Part shown: one piece after another, positions 17,091-26,302 of the stretch
Position numbering within the stretch: the stretch's first letter is position 1
Layout: every line of letters begins with the position of its first letter
Origin: Hasllibacter halocynthiae
GTDB taxonomy: Bacteria > Pseudomonadota > Alphaproteobacteria > Rhodobacterales > Rhodobacteraceae
Assembly: GCF_003003095.1 (NCBI RefSeq)
Contig: NZ_PVTT01000002.1
Coordinates: forward strand, 558,001-622,000
Length of the DNA: 64,000 bases
Reading direction: 5' to 3'
Notes under the pieces: generated by a model
The model's input: the letters and a program-made list of their open reading frames with translations, nothing else
What the model was told of the DNA's origin: nothing
Database searches by the model: none
Program-made: the position numbers and the translations under genes

Positions 17091-17406
17091 GGGCCTCGCC
17101 CTCCTCGCCCTTCTCGTCCCTCTCGCGGCGCAGGCGCGCCCGCTCCGCGAAGCGCGAGAGCGCCACCGTCGCGAGGAACCCGACCAGCGCCAGCACCAGC
17201 GCCACGTCGAGGAAGGCGGTGTCGCGCACCGCGATCGCCATCAGCCCGCAGAACGCGACGATGGCCACCGTCATCAGGTCGAGGGCGACCACCCGGTCGG
17301 GCAGGCTGGGCCCGCGGGCCAGCCGCACCACCGCCATCAGGACGGCGCCGAACACCATCGCGAAGCCGGCGCCGACGCTCAGCTCGAGGAACTCGGCCCC
17401 GGTCAC
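17083..17406 (-). CDS. mrpF: Na+/H+ antiporter subunit F (MrpF/MnhF)
   Basis: Small three-helix subunit of the Mrp complex, 107 residues. The signature ARGPSLPDRVVALDLMTVAIV lies around residues 29-49, followed by the conserved DVALVLALVGFLATVALSRF. The start is GTG 17406, fixed by a GTGA overlap with mrpE. The C-terminus is strongly charged (Arg/Glu/Lys), probably cytoplasmic, and is encoded partly over the mrpG start. Confidence 0.94.
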   Translation of the reverse strand: MTGAEFLELSVGAGFAMVFGAVLMAVVRLARGPSLPDRVVALDLMTVAIVAFCGLMAIAVRDTAFLDVALVLALVGFLATVALSRFAERARLRRERDEKGEEGEARD

Positions 17407-17888
17407 GGCCTCTCCTCCACGGCGTCGATCACCCACTTCTCCATGCCCTGCTTGATCATGCGCACGACCTCCTCGGGATCCTCGGCGAACATGGCGTGGA
17501 CCCGCAAGGTCGAGCGGTCCGGCGAGACGTCGAGGCTGAGCGTGCCCGGCGTCAGCGAGATCAGGTTCGTCACCAGCAGTATCCCGGTATCGGACTTCAC
17601 GTCGAGCGGCACGTCCACGAAGGCCGGCACCGCGCGGTGGCGGGGCGTCACGATGTCCCACAGCACCCCCACGGAGGAGACGACGAGCTCGTAGAGGAAG
17701 GCGGCGACCAGCTTGGCCCAGTAGAAGGCCCGCCGGAAGTAGCTGGTCGGCGCGCCCATCAAGGGCTGCAGCAGATAGAGGACCACCGTCCCCAGTAGGA
17801 AGCCCGAGATCACCGTCAGCGGCGTGAACGCGCCGAGGAAGGCGACCCAGACGACAGTCAGCATGATGTTCGCGACGAGCGTTCTCAC
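17403..17888 (-). CDS. mrpE: Na+/H+ antiporter subunit E (MrpE/MnhE)
   Basis: Membrane subunit of the Mrp complex, 161 residues: two or three N-terminal helices and a soluble C-terminal domain. The family segment TNLISLTPGTLSLDVSPD is at about 107-124. GTG 17888 forms a GTGA overlap with the mrpD stop and GTGA with mrpF. Subunit E is needed for assembly or full activity in other Mrp systems; it has no known catalytic motif. Confidence 0.94.
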   Translation of the reverse strand: MRTLVANIMLTVVWVAFLGAFTPLTVISGFLLGTVVLYLLQPLMGAPTSYFRRAFYWAKLVAAFLYELVVSSVGVLWDIVTPRHRAVPAFVDVPLDVKSDTGILLVTNLISLTPGTLSLDVSPDRSTLRVHAMFAEDPEEVVRMIKQGMEKWVIDAVEERP

Positions 17889-19384
17889 GGCGCGCGCCCC
17901 AGGACGGCGGCGACGTAGCCCGACGGATCGAGCAGCTCCGCCGCCGAGGCCTCGGCGAAGGCGACGAAGGGCCCGGGCAGGAAGCCGATCAGCAGGGTCA
18001 GCCCGGCCAGCGCCGCGATGGGCAGCATCAGCGAGAGGCGCCGCGCCCGCGGGATCGCGGAGAGCGACGGCTCGATCCCGGCGGGGTGGGCGGGCCAGAA
18101 CGCCTCGCCCCAGATCTTGGTCATCGAGTAGATCGTCAGAAGGCCCGTCACCAGCGCGATCCCGGCGATGACCCACGCCTCGACCTCCAGCGCGGCGGCG
18201 ATCAGCACGTACTTGGCCCAGAACCCCGAGAGCGGCGGGAACCCCGCGAGGGAGAAGGCGGGGATCAGGAACAGCAGCCCCAGCAGCGGCGCCGCCTTGT
18301 AGAGCCCCCCGATCCGCTTCAGCTCGTTCGATCCGGCAGCCTGGTCGATCACGCCCGCGATCAGGAAGAGGTTCGCCTTCACGATGATGTGGTGGACGAG
18401 GTAGAACACCGCCCCTGCGATAGCCAGCGGCGTCATCAGCGCCAGCCCCAGGATCATGTACCCGATCTGGCTGACGATGTGGAACGACAGGATGCGCCGC
18501 ACCTCCATCTGCGCCGCGGCCCCCAGGACCCCCGTCACCATGGTCAGTCCCGCCACCCACAGCAGGACCGTGTGCGTGAAAGCCACGTCCCCCGTGAAGA
18601 CGAGGGTGAACATGCGGATCAGCGCGTAGACCCCCACCTTGGTCAGGAGGCCCGCGAACACCGCCGAGACCGCGAAGGCCGGCGTGTGGTAGGACGCCGG
18701 AAGCCAGAAGAAGAGCGGGAAGACCGCCGCCTTCACCCCGAACGCCACCATGAACAGCATCGCCACCACGGTGACGAGCGGCTGGTCCGCCACCTCGGGC
18801 ACCCTCACCGCGAGGTCCGCCATGTTGAGCGTGCCGGTCATCCCGTAGAGGAGGCCGATCCCCGAGAGGAACAGGATGGTCGAGACGAGGTTCAGCGTGA
18901 CGTACTTGATCGCGCCGTCGATCTGCTCGGGCCGTCCGCCGAGGATGAGGAGGCCGAAGCTCGAGATCAGCATCACCTCGAACCAGACGTAGAGGTTGAA
19001 GAGGTCCCCGGTCAGGAAGGCCCCCGTCACCCCGCCGATCAGGATGTTGAAGAGGGCGTGGTAGCCCAGCTCCTCCATCCGGCGGGTCACGTCGCCCAGG
19101 GCGTAGACCGCGACCGCTAGGCCGGTGATCGCGGTGATGACCACCATCACCGCGGACAGGCGGTCGGCCACCAGCGTGATCCCGAAGGGCGCGGGCCAGC
19201 CGCCCATCTGCGCCGCGACCACGCCCTGGTCCAGCACCACGGCCATCAGCGCCCCCGCCGCGACGAGCTGCAGCGCCATCCCGCCCACGCTGACCCAGTG
19301 CCCCAGGGGCGTGAACCGCAGCAGGAACGCGGCCACCGCGGTCAGGAAGGGCGCGATCAGCGGCGCCGCCAGCAGCCAGCTCAT
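17885..19384 (-). CDS. mrpD: Na+/H+ antiporter subunit D (MrpD/MnhD)
   Basis: Large NuoN/NuoM-like membrane subunit, 499 residues and about 14 helices. Channel motifs include LYVWFEVMLISSFGLL (conserved Glu), VKAAVFPLFFWLPASYHTPAFAVSAVFAGLLTKVG split across residues 218-252 (conserved Lys in VKAA and LLTKVG), and VHHIIVKANLFL. These are the proton-path residues shared with complex I. ATGA overlap with mrpC; GTGA with mrpE. No sign of damage. Confidence 0.96.
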   Translation of the reverse strand: MSWLLAAPLIAPFLTAVAAFLLRFTPLGHWVSVGGMALQLVAAGALMAVVLDQGVVAAQMGGWPAPFGITLVADRLSAVMVVITAITGLAVAVYALGDVTRRMEELGYHALFNILIGGVTGAFLTGDLFNLYVWFEVMLISSFGLLILGGRPEQIDGAIKYVTLNLVSTILFLSGIGLLYGMTGTLNMADLAVRVPEVADQPLVTVVAMLFMVAFGVKAAVFPLFFWLPASYHTPAFAVSAVFAGLLTKVGVYALIRMFTLVFTGDVAFTHTVLLWVAGLTMVTGVLGAAAQMEVRRILSFHIVSQIGYMILGLALMTPLAIAGAVFYLVHHIIVKANLFLIAGVIDQAAGSNELKRIGGLYKAAPLLGLLFLIPAFSLAGFPPLSGFWAKYVLIAAALEVEAWVIAGIALVTGLLTIYSMTKIWGEAFWPAHPAGIEPSLSAIPRARRLSLMLPIAALAGLTLLIGFLPGPFVAFAEASAAELLDPSGYVAAVLGRAP

Positions 19385-19839
19385 CGCGCCGCCCCCGAGG
19401 CTTCGTCCGTCGCGGCCTCGTCCGTGGCGGGCATCGGGTCCTCGGCGTCCGCGGGCATGGCGTCGGCCTCGTCCACCGCGCGCAGGTCCGGGCGCGGCTC
19501 GGCGAGGCGCATCTCCTCCGAGTCGAGCGTGCCGAGCGTCGCGTGCGCCCGGAACATCAGGATCAGCGCGAAGGCGAAGAGGCCGAAGCCGATCACGATC
19601 GCCGTCAGCACCAGCGCCTGCGGCAGGGCGTTCGCCACCCCGGGCGGCGGGGCGGTCTGCCCGCTCTCGATCAGGGGGGGCGCGCCGGCCGTCAGCCGTC
19701 CCCCGAGGAAGATCACGAGGTTCGCCGCGTTCGAGATCAGGACCAGCCCGAAGATGAAGCGCAAGACGTTCCGCGCCAGCATCAGGTAGACCGCGCAGGC
19801 GGTGAGCAGGCCGATCAGCACGGCCGTCAGCTCCTCCAT
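19381..19839 (-). CDS. mrpC: Na+/H+ antiporter subunit C (MrpC/MnhC)
   Basis: NuoK-like three-helix subunit, 152 residues. The core (residues 1-112) has FIFGLVLISNAANLVIFLGG and NALPQALVLTAIVIGFGLFA, the standard MrpC signature. The last 40 residues are an acidic, Ala/Asp/Glu-rich tail that typical MrpC proteins (about 115) lack; its role is unknown. Starts one base after the mrpB stop and overlaps mrpD by 4 bases. Confidence 0.95.
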   Translation of the reverse strand: MEELTAVLIGLLTACAVYLMLARNVLRFIFGLVLISNAANLVIFLGGRLTAGAPPLIESGQTAPPPGVANALPQALVLTAIVIGFGLFAFALILMFRAHATLGTLDSEEMRLAEPRPDLRAVDEADAMPADAEDPMPATDEAATDEASGAAR

Positions 19840-19840
19840 G

Positions 19841-20272
19841 TCAGATCTCCTCCTCCATGGCGAAGACCAGCGTGGCGACGGAGCCGAAGACGACGAGATA
19901 GACCCCGATGTCGAACACCAGCACGGAGGAGAGGGGCAGCGCCCCCTTCGAGTAGGTCCCAGGCACCTCGCCCCCGAGGAAGAGCCACTGCCCCTCGAAG
20001 AAGGCGTCGCCGTCCAGGCCCGCCATCAGCCCCGCGAGGAGCGCGATCCCCAGGCCCGCCACGGCGACGTTCTGCGGCAGCACGCGCAGGGCCCGCCGCG
20101 CCTCCGCGACCGAGCAGCCGATCGCGTAGAGGGCGAAGGCCGTCCCGCCGATCAGCCCGCCGATGAAGCCGCCCCCCGGCTCGTTGTGGCCGCGCAGCAG
20201 CATGTAGACGCTGAACACCAGCATCAGCGCGCAGATGTAGCGCGCGCCCGTCCGCAGGATGATCGACCTCAC
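19841..20272 (-). CDS. mrpB: Na+/H+ antiporter subunit B (MrpB/MnhB)
   Basis: Four-helix MnhB-domain subunit, 143 residues, encoded as a separate gene, as in the seven-gene (group 1) operons rather than fused to MrpA. Signature sequences are [19 protein letters not shown] (26-44) and [23 protein letters not shown] 20272 is fixed by a GTGA overlap with the mrpA stop. Confidence 0.95.
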   Translation of the reverse strand: MRSIILRTGARYICALMLVFSVYMLLRGHNEPGGGFIGGLIGGTAFALYAIGCSVAEARRALRVLPQNVAVAGLGIALLAGLMAGLDGDAFFEGQWLFLGGEVPGTYSKGALPLSSVLVFDIGVYLVVFGSVATLVFAMEEEI

Positions 20273-22542
20273 CGGCGCGTCCCTCCCGGCCCGCGCCCCC
20301 AGACGGGCGCCGTCGTCCGGAGGAGCGCGTAGGACGACAGCGCGGCGATCACCACCACCGCGATCTCGCCGAACGTGTCGAGCGCGCGGAAGTCCACGAG
20401 GATCACGTTGACGATGTTGCGTCCGAACGCCTCGGGGTAGGAGGCCGCCTCGAAGAACGCGGTCAGGGAGAGGTCTAGGGGCTGCTGCAGCACCGCCAGC
20501 AGCACGAGCGTCGTGCCGATCCCCACCGCCGCCGCCAGGGCCGCGTCCCAGGGCCGGAAGCTCGGCCTGCCGGTCGGATCGAGCTGCGGCAGACGCAGCA
20601 GGGCCACCGCCACGAGCACGACGATCAGCGTCTCGACGAGAAGCTGGGTGATCGCCACATCCGGCGCCGAGAAGACGATGAAGGTCATCGCGACCCCGAT
20701 CCCCGTCACCCCCAGCGCCGCCATGGCGAGGATGCGGCTTCCCGTGAACGCCGCCAGGACCGAGCCCGCCCCGATCAACCCCAGGAGGACGACGTTCTGG
20801 GGCGTCACGTCCGAGAGGTCCGGCCACGCGGGAAGCGCACCGCGCAGCAGCATGCTGCCGCCCACGGCCGCGGCCACGACGACGAACATCGTCGCCATGT
20901 AGACCCGCAGCCGCCCGCCCTGGATGATCCGCGTCTGCCAGACGGCGAAGGCCTTCAGCCCGTCCATGAACCCGTCCCACCCGGCGTCGAGCGAGGGCAG
21001 GGCGCCCAGCGCCCGCTCCAGCGCCCGCCGCGCGGCGCCCCGCGCCAGCCAGACCGCTATGCCCAGCGCCAGCGTCACCCCCGAGAGCACCAGCGCGAGG
21101 TTCACCCCCGCCCAGAGCTTCAGCTCCGCCGGCACGGCCCCCGGCCCCAGCGCGCCCAGGACGACGGGATCGACGAGGTAGGTCTGCACCGGCCCCGGAA
21201 GGAGGCCGAGGCCCAGCCCGAGCGCCGCCAGCAGCAGCGGCCCGGCCAGCATGGCCCAGGGCGCCTCGTGCGGCGCCTTGGGCAAGGGTCCGCGCGCGCG
21301 CTGCCAGAACGGCCCGATCGCCACGACCCCAGCCACCGCCACCATCAGGACGTTGGCCGCCAGAAGCGTGGCCGCGACCAGCAGCGGCGCGAAGGACTGC
21401 GCGGCGGAGGCATAGGCGATCTCCTTGGCGATGAACCCCAGGAGGGGCGGGATGCCCGCCATCGACAGCGCGGCCAGCGCCGCCGCCAGGGCCGTTGCCG
21501 GCATTGGTCGCAGCAGGCCCCCCAGGACGCCCACCTGGCGCGTGCCCGTCTCGTGGTCGACGCAGCCCACGACCAGGAACAGCGCCGCCTTGTAGAGCGA
21601 ATGGACCACGAGGAACGCGGCGAATGCGGTCAGCGCGTATCCCGTGCTCTGCCCCAGGAGAAGCACCAGCGTGCCCAGCGCCATCAGCGTCGTGTAAGCT
21701 AGCGCCTGCTTCAGGTCCGTCTGCCGCATCGCCTGCAGCGAGGCGAAGACCGCCGTCGCGCCCCCGAAGAGGGTCAGCGACCACAGCCAGGCCTCCGTCC
21801 CCGACAGCGACGGATGCAGCCGCGCCAGAAGGTAGACCCCGCCCTTCACCATCGTCGCCGAATGAAGGAAGGCCGAGACGGGCGTGGGCGCGGCCATCGC
21901 GTTCGGCAGCCAGAAGTGCAGCGGCACCTGCGCCGACTTGGTGAACGCGCCGATCAGCATCAGGACCAGGATCGCGCCGTACCAGGGATGCGCCTGCAGC
22001 CCCGCGGCGTTGATCGCCGCGATGTCGAACGTGCCGGCGGCCATCCCGATCAGGATGAACCCCGCCAGCATCGCCAGCGCCCCGCCCCCGGTGACGAACA
22101 GCGCCTGCAGGGCGTTGCGGCGCGACTTCGGGTCCTCGTGGATGAAGCCGATCAGGAGGTAGGAGGTGATCGTCGTCAGCTCCCAGAACACGAAGAGCGC
22201 GATCAGGTCCGCCGCCAGCACCAGCCCCAGCATCGCCAGCATGAACGAGGTCAGGAAGAGGGCGAAGCGCGCGTATTGCGGGTGCCCCGCGAGGTAGGCG
22301 TTGGAATACAGCAGCACGAGCGCGCCGATCCCCGAGATCAGCAGCGCGAAGGTCAGCGCGAGGCCGTCGACCCGGAACCCGAACGCGATCCCGAGGCTCG
22401 GCAGCCAGTCCCACGAGACGGCCGGCGCCCGCCCCGCCGCGACCTCGGGCGCGAGGGACACGAAGAACGCGAAGAGCGCCGCCGCGATCGCGACCGGCAG
22501 CCAACCGGCCACGATGCCGTTCCGTCCCTGCGCCCCTGCCAA
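20269..22542 (-). CDS. mrpA: Na+/H+ antiporter subunit A (MrpA/MnhA), N-terminus short
   Basis: Largest subunit, NuoL-like, up to 757 residues with about 20 helices. It joins the antiporter domain ([16 protein letters not shown], then [35 protein letters not shown] split over 200-235, and [14 protein letters not shown]) to the C-terminal MbhD/E-like helices. The start is uncertain: TTG 22542 or GTG 22512. An in-frame TGA lies six codons before the TTG, so the first roughly 30 residues (one helix) seen in Bacillus MrpA have no counterpart here. First gene of the operon; the 75-base gap to the serine hydrolase gene shows no clear promoter. Confidence 0.93.
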   Translation of the reverse strand: MAGAQGRNGIVAGWLPVAIAAALFAFFVSLAPEVAAGRAPAVSWDWLPSLGIAFGFRVDGLALTFALLISGIGALVLLYSNAYLAGHPQYARFALFLTSFMLAMLGLVLAADLIALFVFWELTTITSYLLIGFIHEDPKSRRNALQALFVTGGGALAMLAGFILIGMAAGTFDIAAINAAGLQAHPWYGAILVLMLIGAFTKSAQVPLHFWLPNAMAAPTPVSAFLHSATMVKGGVYLLARLHPSLSGTEAWLWSLTLFGGATAVFASLQAMRQTDLKQALAYTTLMALGTLVLLLGQSTGYALTAFAAFLVVHSLYKAALFLVVGCVDHETGTRQVGVLGGLLRPMPATALAAALAALSMAGIPPLLGFIAKEIAYASAAQSFAPLLVAATLLAANVLMVAVAGVVAIGPFWQRARGPLPKAPHEAPWAMLAGPLLLAALGLGLGLLPGPVQTYLVDPVVLGALGPGAVPAELKLWAGVNLALVLSGVTLALGIAVWLARGAARRALERALGALPSLDAGWDGFMDGLKAFAVWQTRIIQGGRLRVYMATMFVVVAAAVGGSMLLRGALPAWPDLSDVTPQNVVLLGLIGAGSVLAAFTGSRILAMAALGVTGIGVAMTFIVFSAPDVAITQLLVETLIVVLVAVALLRLPQLDPTGRPSFRPWDAALAAAVGIGTTLVLLAVLQQPLDLSLTAFFEAASYPEAFGRNIVNVILVDFRALDTFGEIAVVVIAALSSYALLRTTAPVWGRGPGGTRR

Positions 22543-22617
22543 CGCCCCACGATCCCTTCATGCGATGCCGGGGGACATTGTGGCACCGGGGGCCGGCTTT
22601 CAACCGCCCGCAGGCGG

Positions 22618-23769
22618 TTATCGCGCCGCCGCGTCCGCGAGGGCGCGCAGCGCGGCGAGGTTGTCGTCCCAGACGCCCTCCTCGCGGAACCCCCGGTCGG
22701 CCGCGAGGGCCAGCACCACCACGTCCCGCGCCCGGTCGATCAGCATGGTCTGCCCGTAGACGCCGCGCGCGATCACCTCGCCCTCGCGCGCGCCGGGCGG
22801 CACCCACCACTGATAGCCGTAGCCCCAGCCGTCCGCGGCCGGGACCAGGGGCGCGGTCGCCTCCTCGATCCAGGCGGCGGGCACGACCCGCCGCCCGTTC
22901 CACGCGCCGCCCGCCGCGACCATCGCCCCGAAGCGCGCGTAGTCCCGCGCCCTCAGGTTCAGCCCGCCCAGCACGAAGGCGACCCCGTGGCCATCCGCGA
23001 CGTAGTAGGGATCCGCCTCCAGCCCGATGGGGGCGAACACCTTCTCGCCCACCAGGTCCGCGACCGGACGCCCCGTCGCCCCGCGCGCGACCATGCCGAT
23101 CACGTGCGTGTCGATCGAGACGTAGCGCCAGCGCGTCCCCGGCGGGGCGTCCCGCTCCGACAGGCCGGCCGCGAACCGGTCCATCGAGCCGCCCAGGCCC
23201 AGCACCCGGCCCATCCGGTTTATGTCGCTGCGGAAGTCGAGGTAGTCCTCGTCGAACACCACGCCCGAGGACATGAGCAGCACGTCCCGCAGGCGCGCGC
23301 CGTCATAGGCCCCGCCCGCCAGCTCGGGGGCGTAGTCCGTGACGGCAACGTCCACCGAAGGGATCGCCCCCTCCTCGATCAGCACGCCGACCAGCGTCGA
23401 CAGGACCGACTTGGCCATCGACCACGAGACGAACAGATCCTCCGCGTCGGCGCCTCGATAGTACTCCTCGAGGACCAGCTCGCCCCCCGACACGGCCAGC
23501 AGGGCCGCGACGTGCCGCGCCTCGGCCCATTCGGCGACGCCGGGGGGCAGCGCGACGGGCTCGCCCCGGGGCAGTTCGGACGCCTCGCCCCCGTCGACTG
23601 GCACGGTCTCGAACGCGCCCCGCATGTCGCGGAAGTTCGCGTCGATCCGTTCCTCGTCGAAGAGGGTCAGCACCGCGTGGAGCCGTCCGATCCGCTCGCG
23701 CTGCCAGATGCCGGCCGCCAGCAGCACCACCACGAGGGCCAGCGCCCCCCGTCCGATCCATCTCCACAT
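22618..23769 (-). CDS. Serine hydrolase, beta-lactamase/penicillin-binding-protein class C family
   Basis: Membrane-anchored serine hydrolase of 383 residues. An N-terminal helix ([20 protein letters not shown]) acts as signal anchor, placing the enzyme in the periplasm. The catalytic SxxK is SMAK at 117-120, the second motif is Tyr216-Val-Ser218 (YxS in place of YxN), and GVYGQ near 340 stands at the KTG/HxG position. Relatives include esterases, D-aminopeptidases and 6-aminohexanoate-dimer hydrolase; true beta-lactamase activity is not implied. The ATG follows immediately after a hairpin plus T-run that looks like the hrcA-grpE terminator, so its own expression may be low or depend on read-through. 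Confidence 0.85.
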   Translation of the reverse strand: MWRWIGRGALALVVVLLAAGIWQRERIGRLHAVLTLFDEERIDANFRDMRGAFETVPVDGGEASELPRGEPVALPPGVAEWAEARHVAALLAVSGGELVLEEYYRGADAEDLFVSWSMAKSVLSTLVGVLIEEGAIPSVDVAVTDYAPELAGGAYDGARLRDVLLMSSGVVFDEDYLDFRSDINRMGRVLGLGGSMDRFAAGLSERDAPPGTRWRYVSIDTHVIGMVARGATGRPVADLVGEKVFAPIGLEADPYYVADGHGVAFVLGGLNLRARDYARFGAMVAAGGAWNGRRVVPAAWIEEATAPLVPAADGWGYGYQWWVPPGAREGEVIARGVYGQTMLIDRARDVVVLALAADRGFREEGVWDDNLAALRALADAAAR

Positions 23770-23772
23770 GCG

Positions 23773-23817
23773 AAAAGGCCCTCCCCCGGGCCAGAAGGCG
23801 GGGGAAGGGCCCGAAAA
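23773..23817. terminator. Rho-independent terminator after hrcA-grpE
   Basis: A stem of 12 pairs with one bulged A (arms GGCCCTCCCCCG and CGGGGGAAGGGCC, loop of about 10) has AAAA on its left and AAAA on its right, read as T-runs in either direction. It starts 18 bases after the grpE stop and ends 4 bases before the ATG of the next gene on the same strand. Confidence 0.75.
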
Positions 23818-23834
23818 TCAAACCTGCCCTCGCG

Positions 23835-24410
23835 TCAGGCGGCCACCATGCTCGAGACGCCGACCTGCGCGGGCCGCAGCAGGCGCCCGTTCAGGGTGAA
23901 GCCCGTGGCCATCACCTCCAGGATGTCGCCCTTCCGGGTGCCGGGCACGGGGGCCTCGAACATCGCCTCGTGGATCTGCGGGTCGAACTTCTCGCCGATC
24001 TCGGGGACGATGGCCTCGATGCCGTTCTTCGTCATCACCTGGGTCAGCTCGCGCAGGGTCAGATCGACCCCCTCGACGAGGCCGCCCTTCGCCTCGCGCT
24101 CGTCCTCCGGGACCGCGTCGAGGGCCCGGCGGAGGTTGTCGAACACCGGCAGCAGGTCGCGCGCGATCCGCGTGCCGCCATAGGCCTCGGCGTTGCGGCG
24201 GTCCTGGTCGGCGCGCTTGCGGACGTTCTCGGCGTCGGCCAGCGCGCGCATCCAGCGATCGCGCATCTCGTCCGCCTCGGCCTCCGCGGCGGCCAGCCGC
24301 GCCTCCAGGGACTGCCCTTCGTCCGGCGCCGGGCCGTTCGCGGCCTCCAGGCCGACCTCGGGCTTCTCGGTGGGATCGCCTTCCGGCAGCGTGGGTTTGG
24401 CTTCCGCCAT
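23835..24410 (-). CDS. grpE: Nucleotide exchange factor GrpE
   Basis: Co-chaperone that releases ADP from DnaK; dimeric and cytoplasmic, 191 residues, normal length. The N-terminal 35 residues are acidic and disordered. A long helix follows (ARLAAAEAEADEMRDRWMRA, then ADAENVRKRADQDRRNAEAY), and a beta-rich head with GVDLTLRELTQVMTKNGIEAI and PVPGTRKGDILEVMATGFTL. ATG 24410 has GGAG at 8 bases. It starts 5 bases after the hrcA stop, so both form one heat-shock operon closed by the terminator at 23773-23817. Confidence 0.97.
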   Translation of the reverse strand: MAEAKPTLPEGDPTEKPEVGLEAANGPAPDEGQSLEARLAAAEAEADEMRDRWMRALADAENVRKRADQDRRNAEAYGGTRIARDLLPVFDNLRRALDAVPEDEREAKGGLVEGVDLTLRELTQVMTKNGIEAIVPEIGEKFDPQIHEAMFEAPVPGTRKGDILEVMATGFTLNGRLLRPAQVGVSSMVAA

Positions 24411-24415
24411 GCGCT

Positions 24416-25486
24416 TCACTCCTTTCGCCCGCCTGCGGCGACGACCTCGCCGACCAGCCGGGCGGTGTAATCCACGATGGGCACGATGCGCCCGTAGTTC
24501 AGCCGGGTGGGGCCGATCACGCCCACCGCCCCGACGATGTTCCGGTCGGCGTCCATATATGGAGAGACGACGAGAGAGGAACCCGAAAGCGAGAAAAGCC
24601 TGTTCTCCGAGCCGATGAAGATGCGCACCCCCTCGCCCCCTTCGGCGAGCGAGAGGAACTCCGCGATGTCCGCCTTGCGCTCGAGATCGTCGAAGAGGCG
24701 CCGGATGCGGTCCAGGTCGTCCGTCTCCTCCTCGAGGAGGTTCGCGCGCCCCCGCACGATCAGGCGCCCCGAATCGTCGGATCCGCCGCCGGCATCCTCC
24801 GACCACGCCGCGAGCCCCTGCTCGACGAGGCCCGCGGCCAGCGCGTCGATCTCGCGGCGGCGGGCGGCGACCTCGCGCTCGGTGCGGGCGCGCAGCTCGC
24901 CCAGGGTGCGTCCCTCGGCGAAGGCGTTGAGAAAGTTCGCCCCCTCGCGCAGCGCCGAAGGGGTGACGCCCGCCGGCGGCACGAAGACGCGGTTCTCGAC
25001 CCGCCCGTCCGCCATCACCAGGACCACCAGCGCCCGGTCCGGGGCGAGCGAGACGAACTCGATGTGCTTGATCGGGGCCTCGACCTTCGGCGCCAGCACG
25101 AGGGACGCGCCCCGCGTCGCCCCGGAGAGGGCCTCCGAGACGCGGCCCATCAGCCCCGCGACGTCGCCGTCCTCGCCGCGCGCGCCGTCGATCAGCCCGC
25201 GCTCCTCCTCGCCCAGGGCCTTCACCTCCAGAAGCCCGTCCACGAACATCCGCAGGCCCGTCTCCGTCGGCACCCGCCCGGCCGAGACGTGCGGGCTCTC
25301 GATCAGGCCGAGATGCTCGAGGTCGCTCATCACGTTGCGGATGGTCGCCGCCGAGACGGTCATCGACCGCGTCAGCGTCCGGCTCCCCACGGGATCGCCC
25401 GTGTCGAGATAGCCCTCGACCACGCGCCGGAAGACCTCGCGGGCGCGGTCGTTCATGTCCGACAGGATGGCGGCGCTGTCCTGCAA
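24416..25486 (-). CDS. hrcA: Heat-inducible transcription repressor HrcA
   Basis: Repressor of groESL/dnaK-type heat-shock genes through CIRCE elements, about 356 residues. The N-terminal winged helix includes GDPVGSRTLTRSMTVSAATI and RNVMSDLEHLGLIESPHVSAGRVPT (split), which is diagnostic. A GAF-like dimer domain follows, with GTRGASLVLAPKV-like and FIGSENR sequence. I prefer TTG 25486 as start because GAGGGG lies about 10 bases upstream and it yields the family N-terminus (QDSAAILSDMNDRAREVFRR); ATG 25456 lacks a ribosome site. No CIRCE inverted repeat was seen upstream. Divergent from rph across about 105 bases. Confidence 0.95.
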   Translation of the reverse strand: MQDSAAILSDMNDRAREVFRRVVEGYLDTGDPVGSRTLTRSMTVSAATIRNVMSDLEHLGLIESPHVSAGRVPTETGLRMFVDGLLEVKALGEEERGLIDGARGEDGDVAGLMGRVSEALSGATRGASLVLAPKVEAPIKHIEFVSLAPDRALVVLVMADGRVENRVFVPPAGVTPSALREGANFLNAFAEGRTLGELRARTEREVAARRREIDALAAGLVEQGLAAWSEDAGGGSDDSGRLIVRGRANLLEEETDDLDRIRRLFDDLERKADIAEFLSLAEGGEGVRIFIGSENRLFSLSGSSLVVSPYMDADRNIVGAVGVIGPTRLNYGRIVPIVDYTARLVGEVVAAGGRKE

Positions 25487-25591
25487 GCGATCTGACCCCT
25501 CGTGAGCGGGCTCGATTAAGGCGCGCGCAGCGCTCTGGTCAACGGGGGCGGGCTTCGCCATATCCCCCACCGACCCTGAAAGGACGACCTC

Positions 25592-26302
25592 ATGCGCCCC
25601 TCCGGCCGCCAGCCCGCCGAAATCCGCCCCCTTTCCATCGAGGCGGGGTTCACCCGCCACGCCGAAGGGTCCTGCCTGATCCGCATGGGCGACACGCACG
25701 TCCTTTGCACCGCCTCGGTCGAGCCGTCCGTGCCGCGCTGGATCAAGGGCTCGGGCCTGGGCTGGGTCACGGCCGAGTACGGGATGCTGCCCCGGGCCAC
25801 CCATACCCGCGGGCGGCGCGAGGCGGCGGCCGGCAAGCAGTCGGGCCGCACGCAGGAGATCCAGCGCCTGATCGGCCGGGCCCTGCGCGCCGGCACCGAC
25901 CGCTCCGCCCTGGGCGAGCGTCAGATCACCGTGGACTGCGACGTGCTGCAGGCCGACGGCGGCACCCGCTGCGCCTCGATCGCCGGGGGCTGGGTCGCGC
26001 TGCGCCTCGCCGTGAACGGCCTGATGGCGTCGGGCGAGCTGCCGCACGACCCGCTCGGCACGCCCGTCACGGCCCTCTCCTGCGGCATCTACCGGGGCAC
26101 GCCCGTGGCCGACCTCGACTACCCCGAGGATTCCGAGGCCGACGTCGACGGCAACTTCGTCCTCCAGGGCGAGGACCTGATCGAGCTGCAGATGTCCGCC
26201 GAGGGCAAGACCTTCACCCGGGCCGAGCTCGACGCCCTCCTCGACATGGCGCTCGCGGGCGGCAGGGACCTGACGCAGGCGCAGCTCGCCGCTGTCTCGT
26301 GA
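25592..26302 (+). CDS. rph: Ribonuclease PH
   Basis: Phosphorolytic 3'-5' exoribonuclease that trims tRNA 3' ends, 236 residues, forming hexameric rings. Diagnostic segments are [16 protein letters not shown] (26-41), [17 protein letters not shown] (62-78) and the phosphate-binding [14 protein letters not shown] with SGRTQ. The active-site stretch [13 protein letters not shown] is at about 122-134, and ADVDGNFV carries catalytic aspartates. ATG 25592 is preceded by AAAGGA. It overlaps rdgB in a GTGA junction. First gene of the rph-rdgB-hemW operon. Confidence 0.97.
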   Translation: MRPSGRQPAEIRPLSIEAGFTRHAEGSCLIRMGDTHVLCTASVEPSVPRWIKGSGLGWVTAEYGMLPRATHTRGRREAAAGKQSGRTQEIQRLIGRALRAGTDRSALGERQITVDCDVLQADGGTRCASIAGGWVALRLAVNGLMASGELPHDPLGTPVTALSCGIYRGTPVADLDYPEDSEADVDGNFVLQGEDLIELQMSAEGKTFTRAELDALLDMALAGGRDLTQAQLAAVS

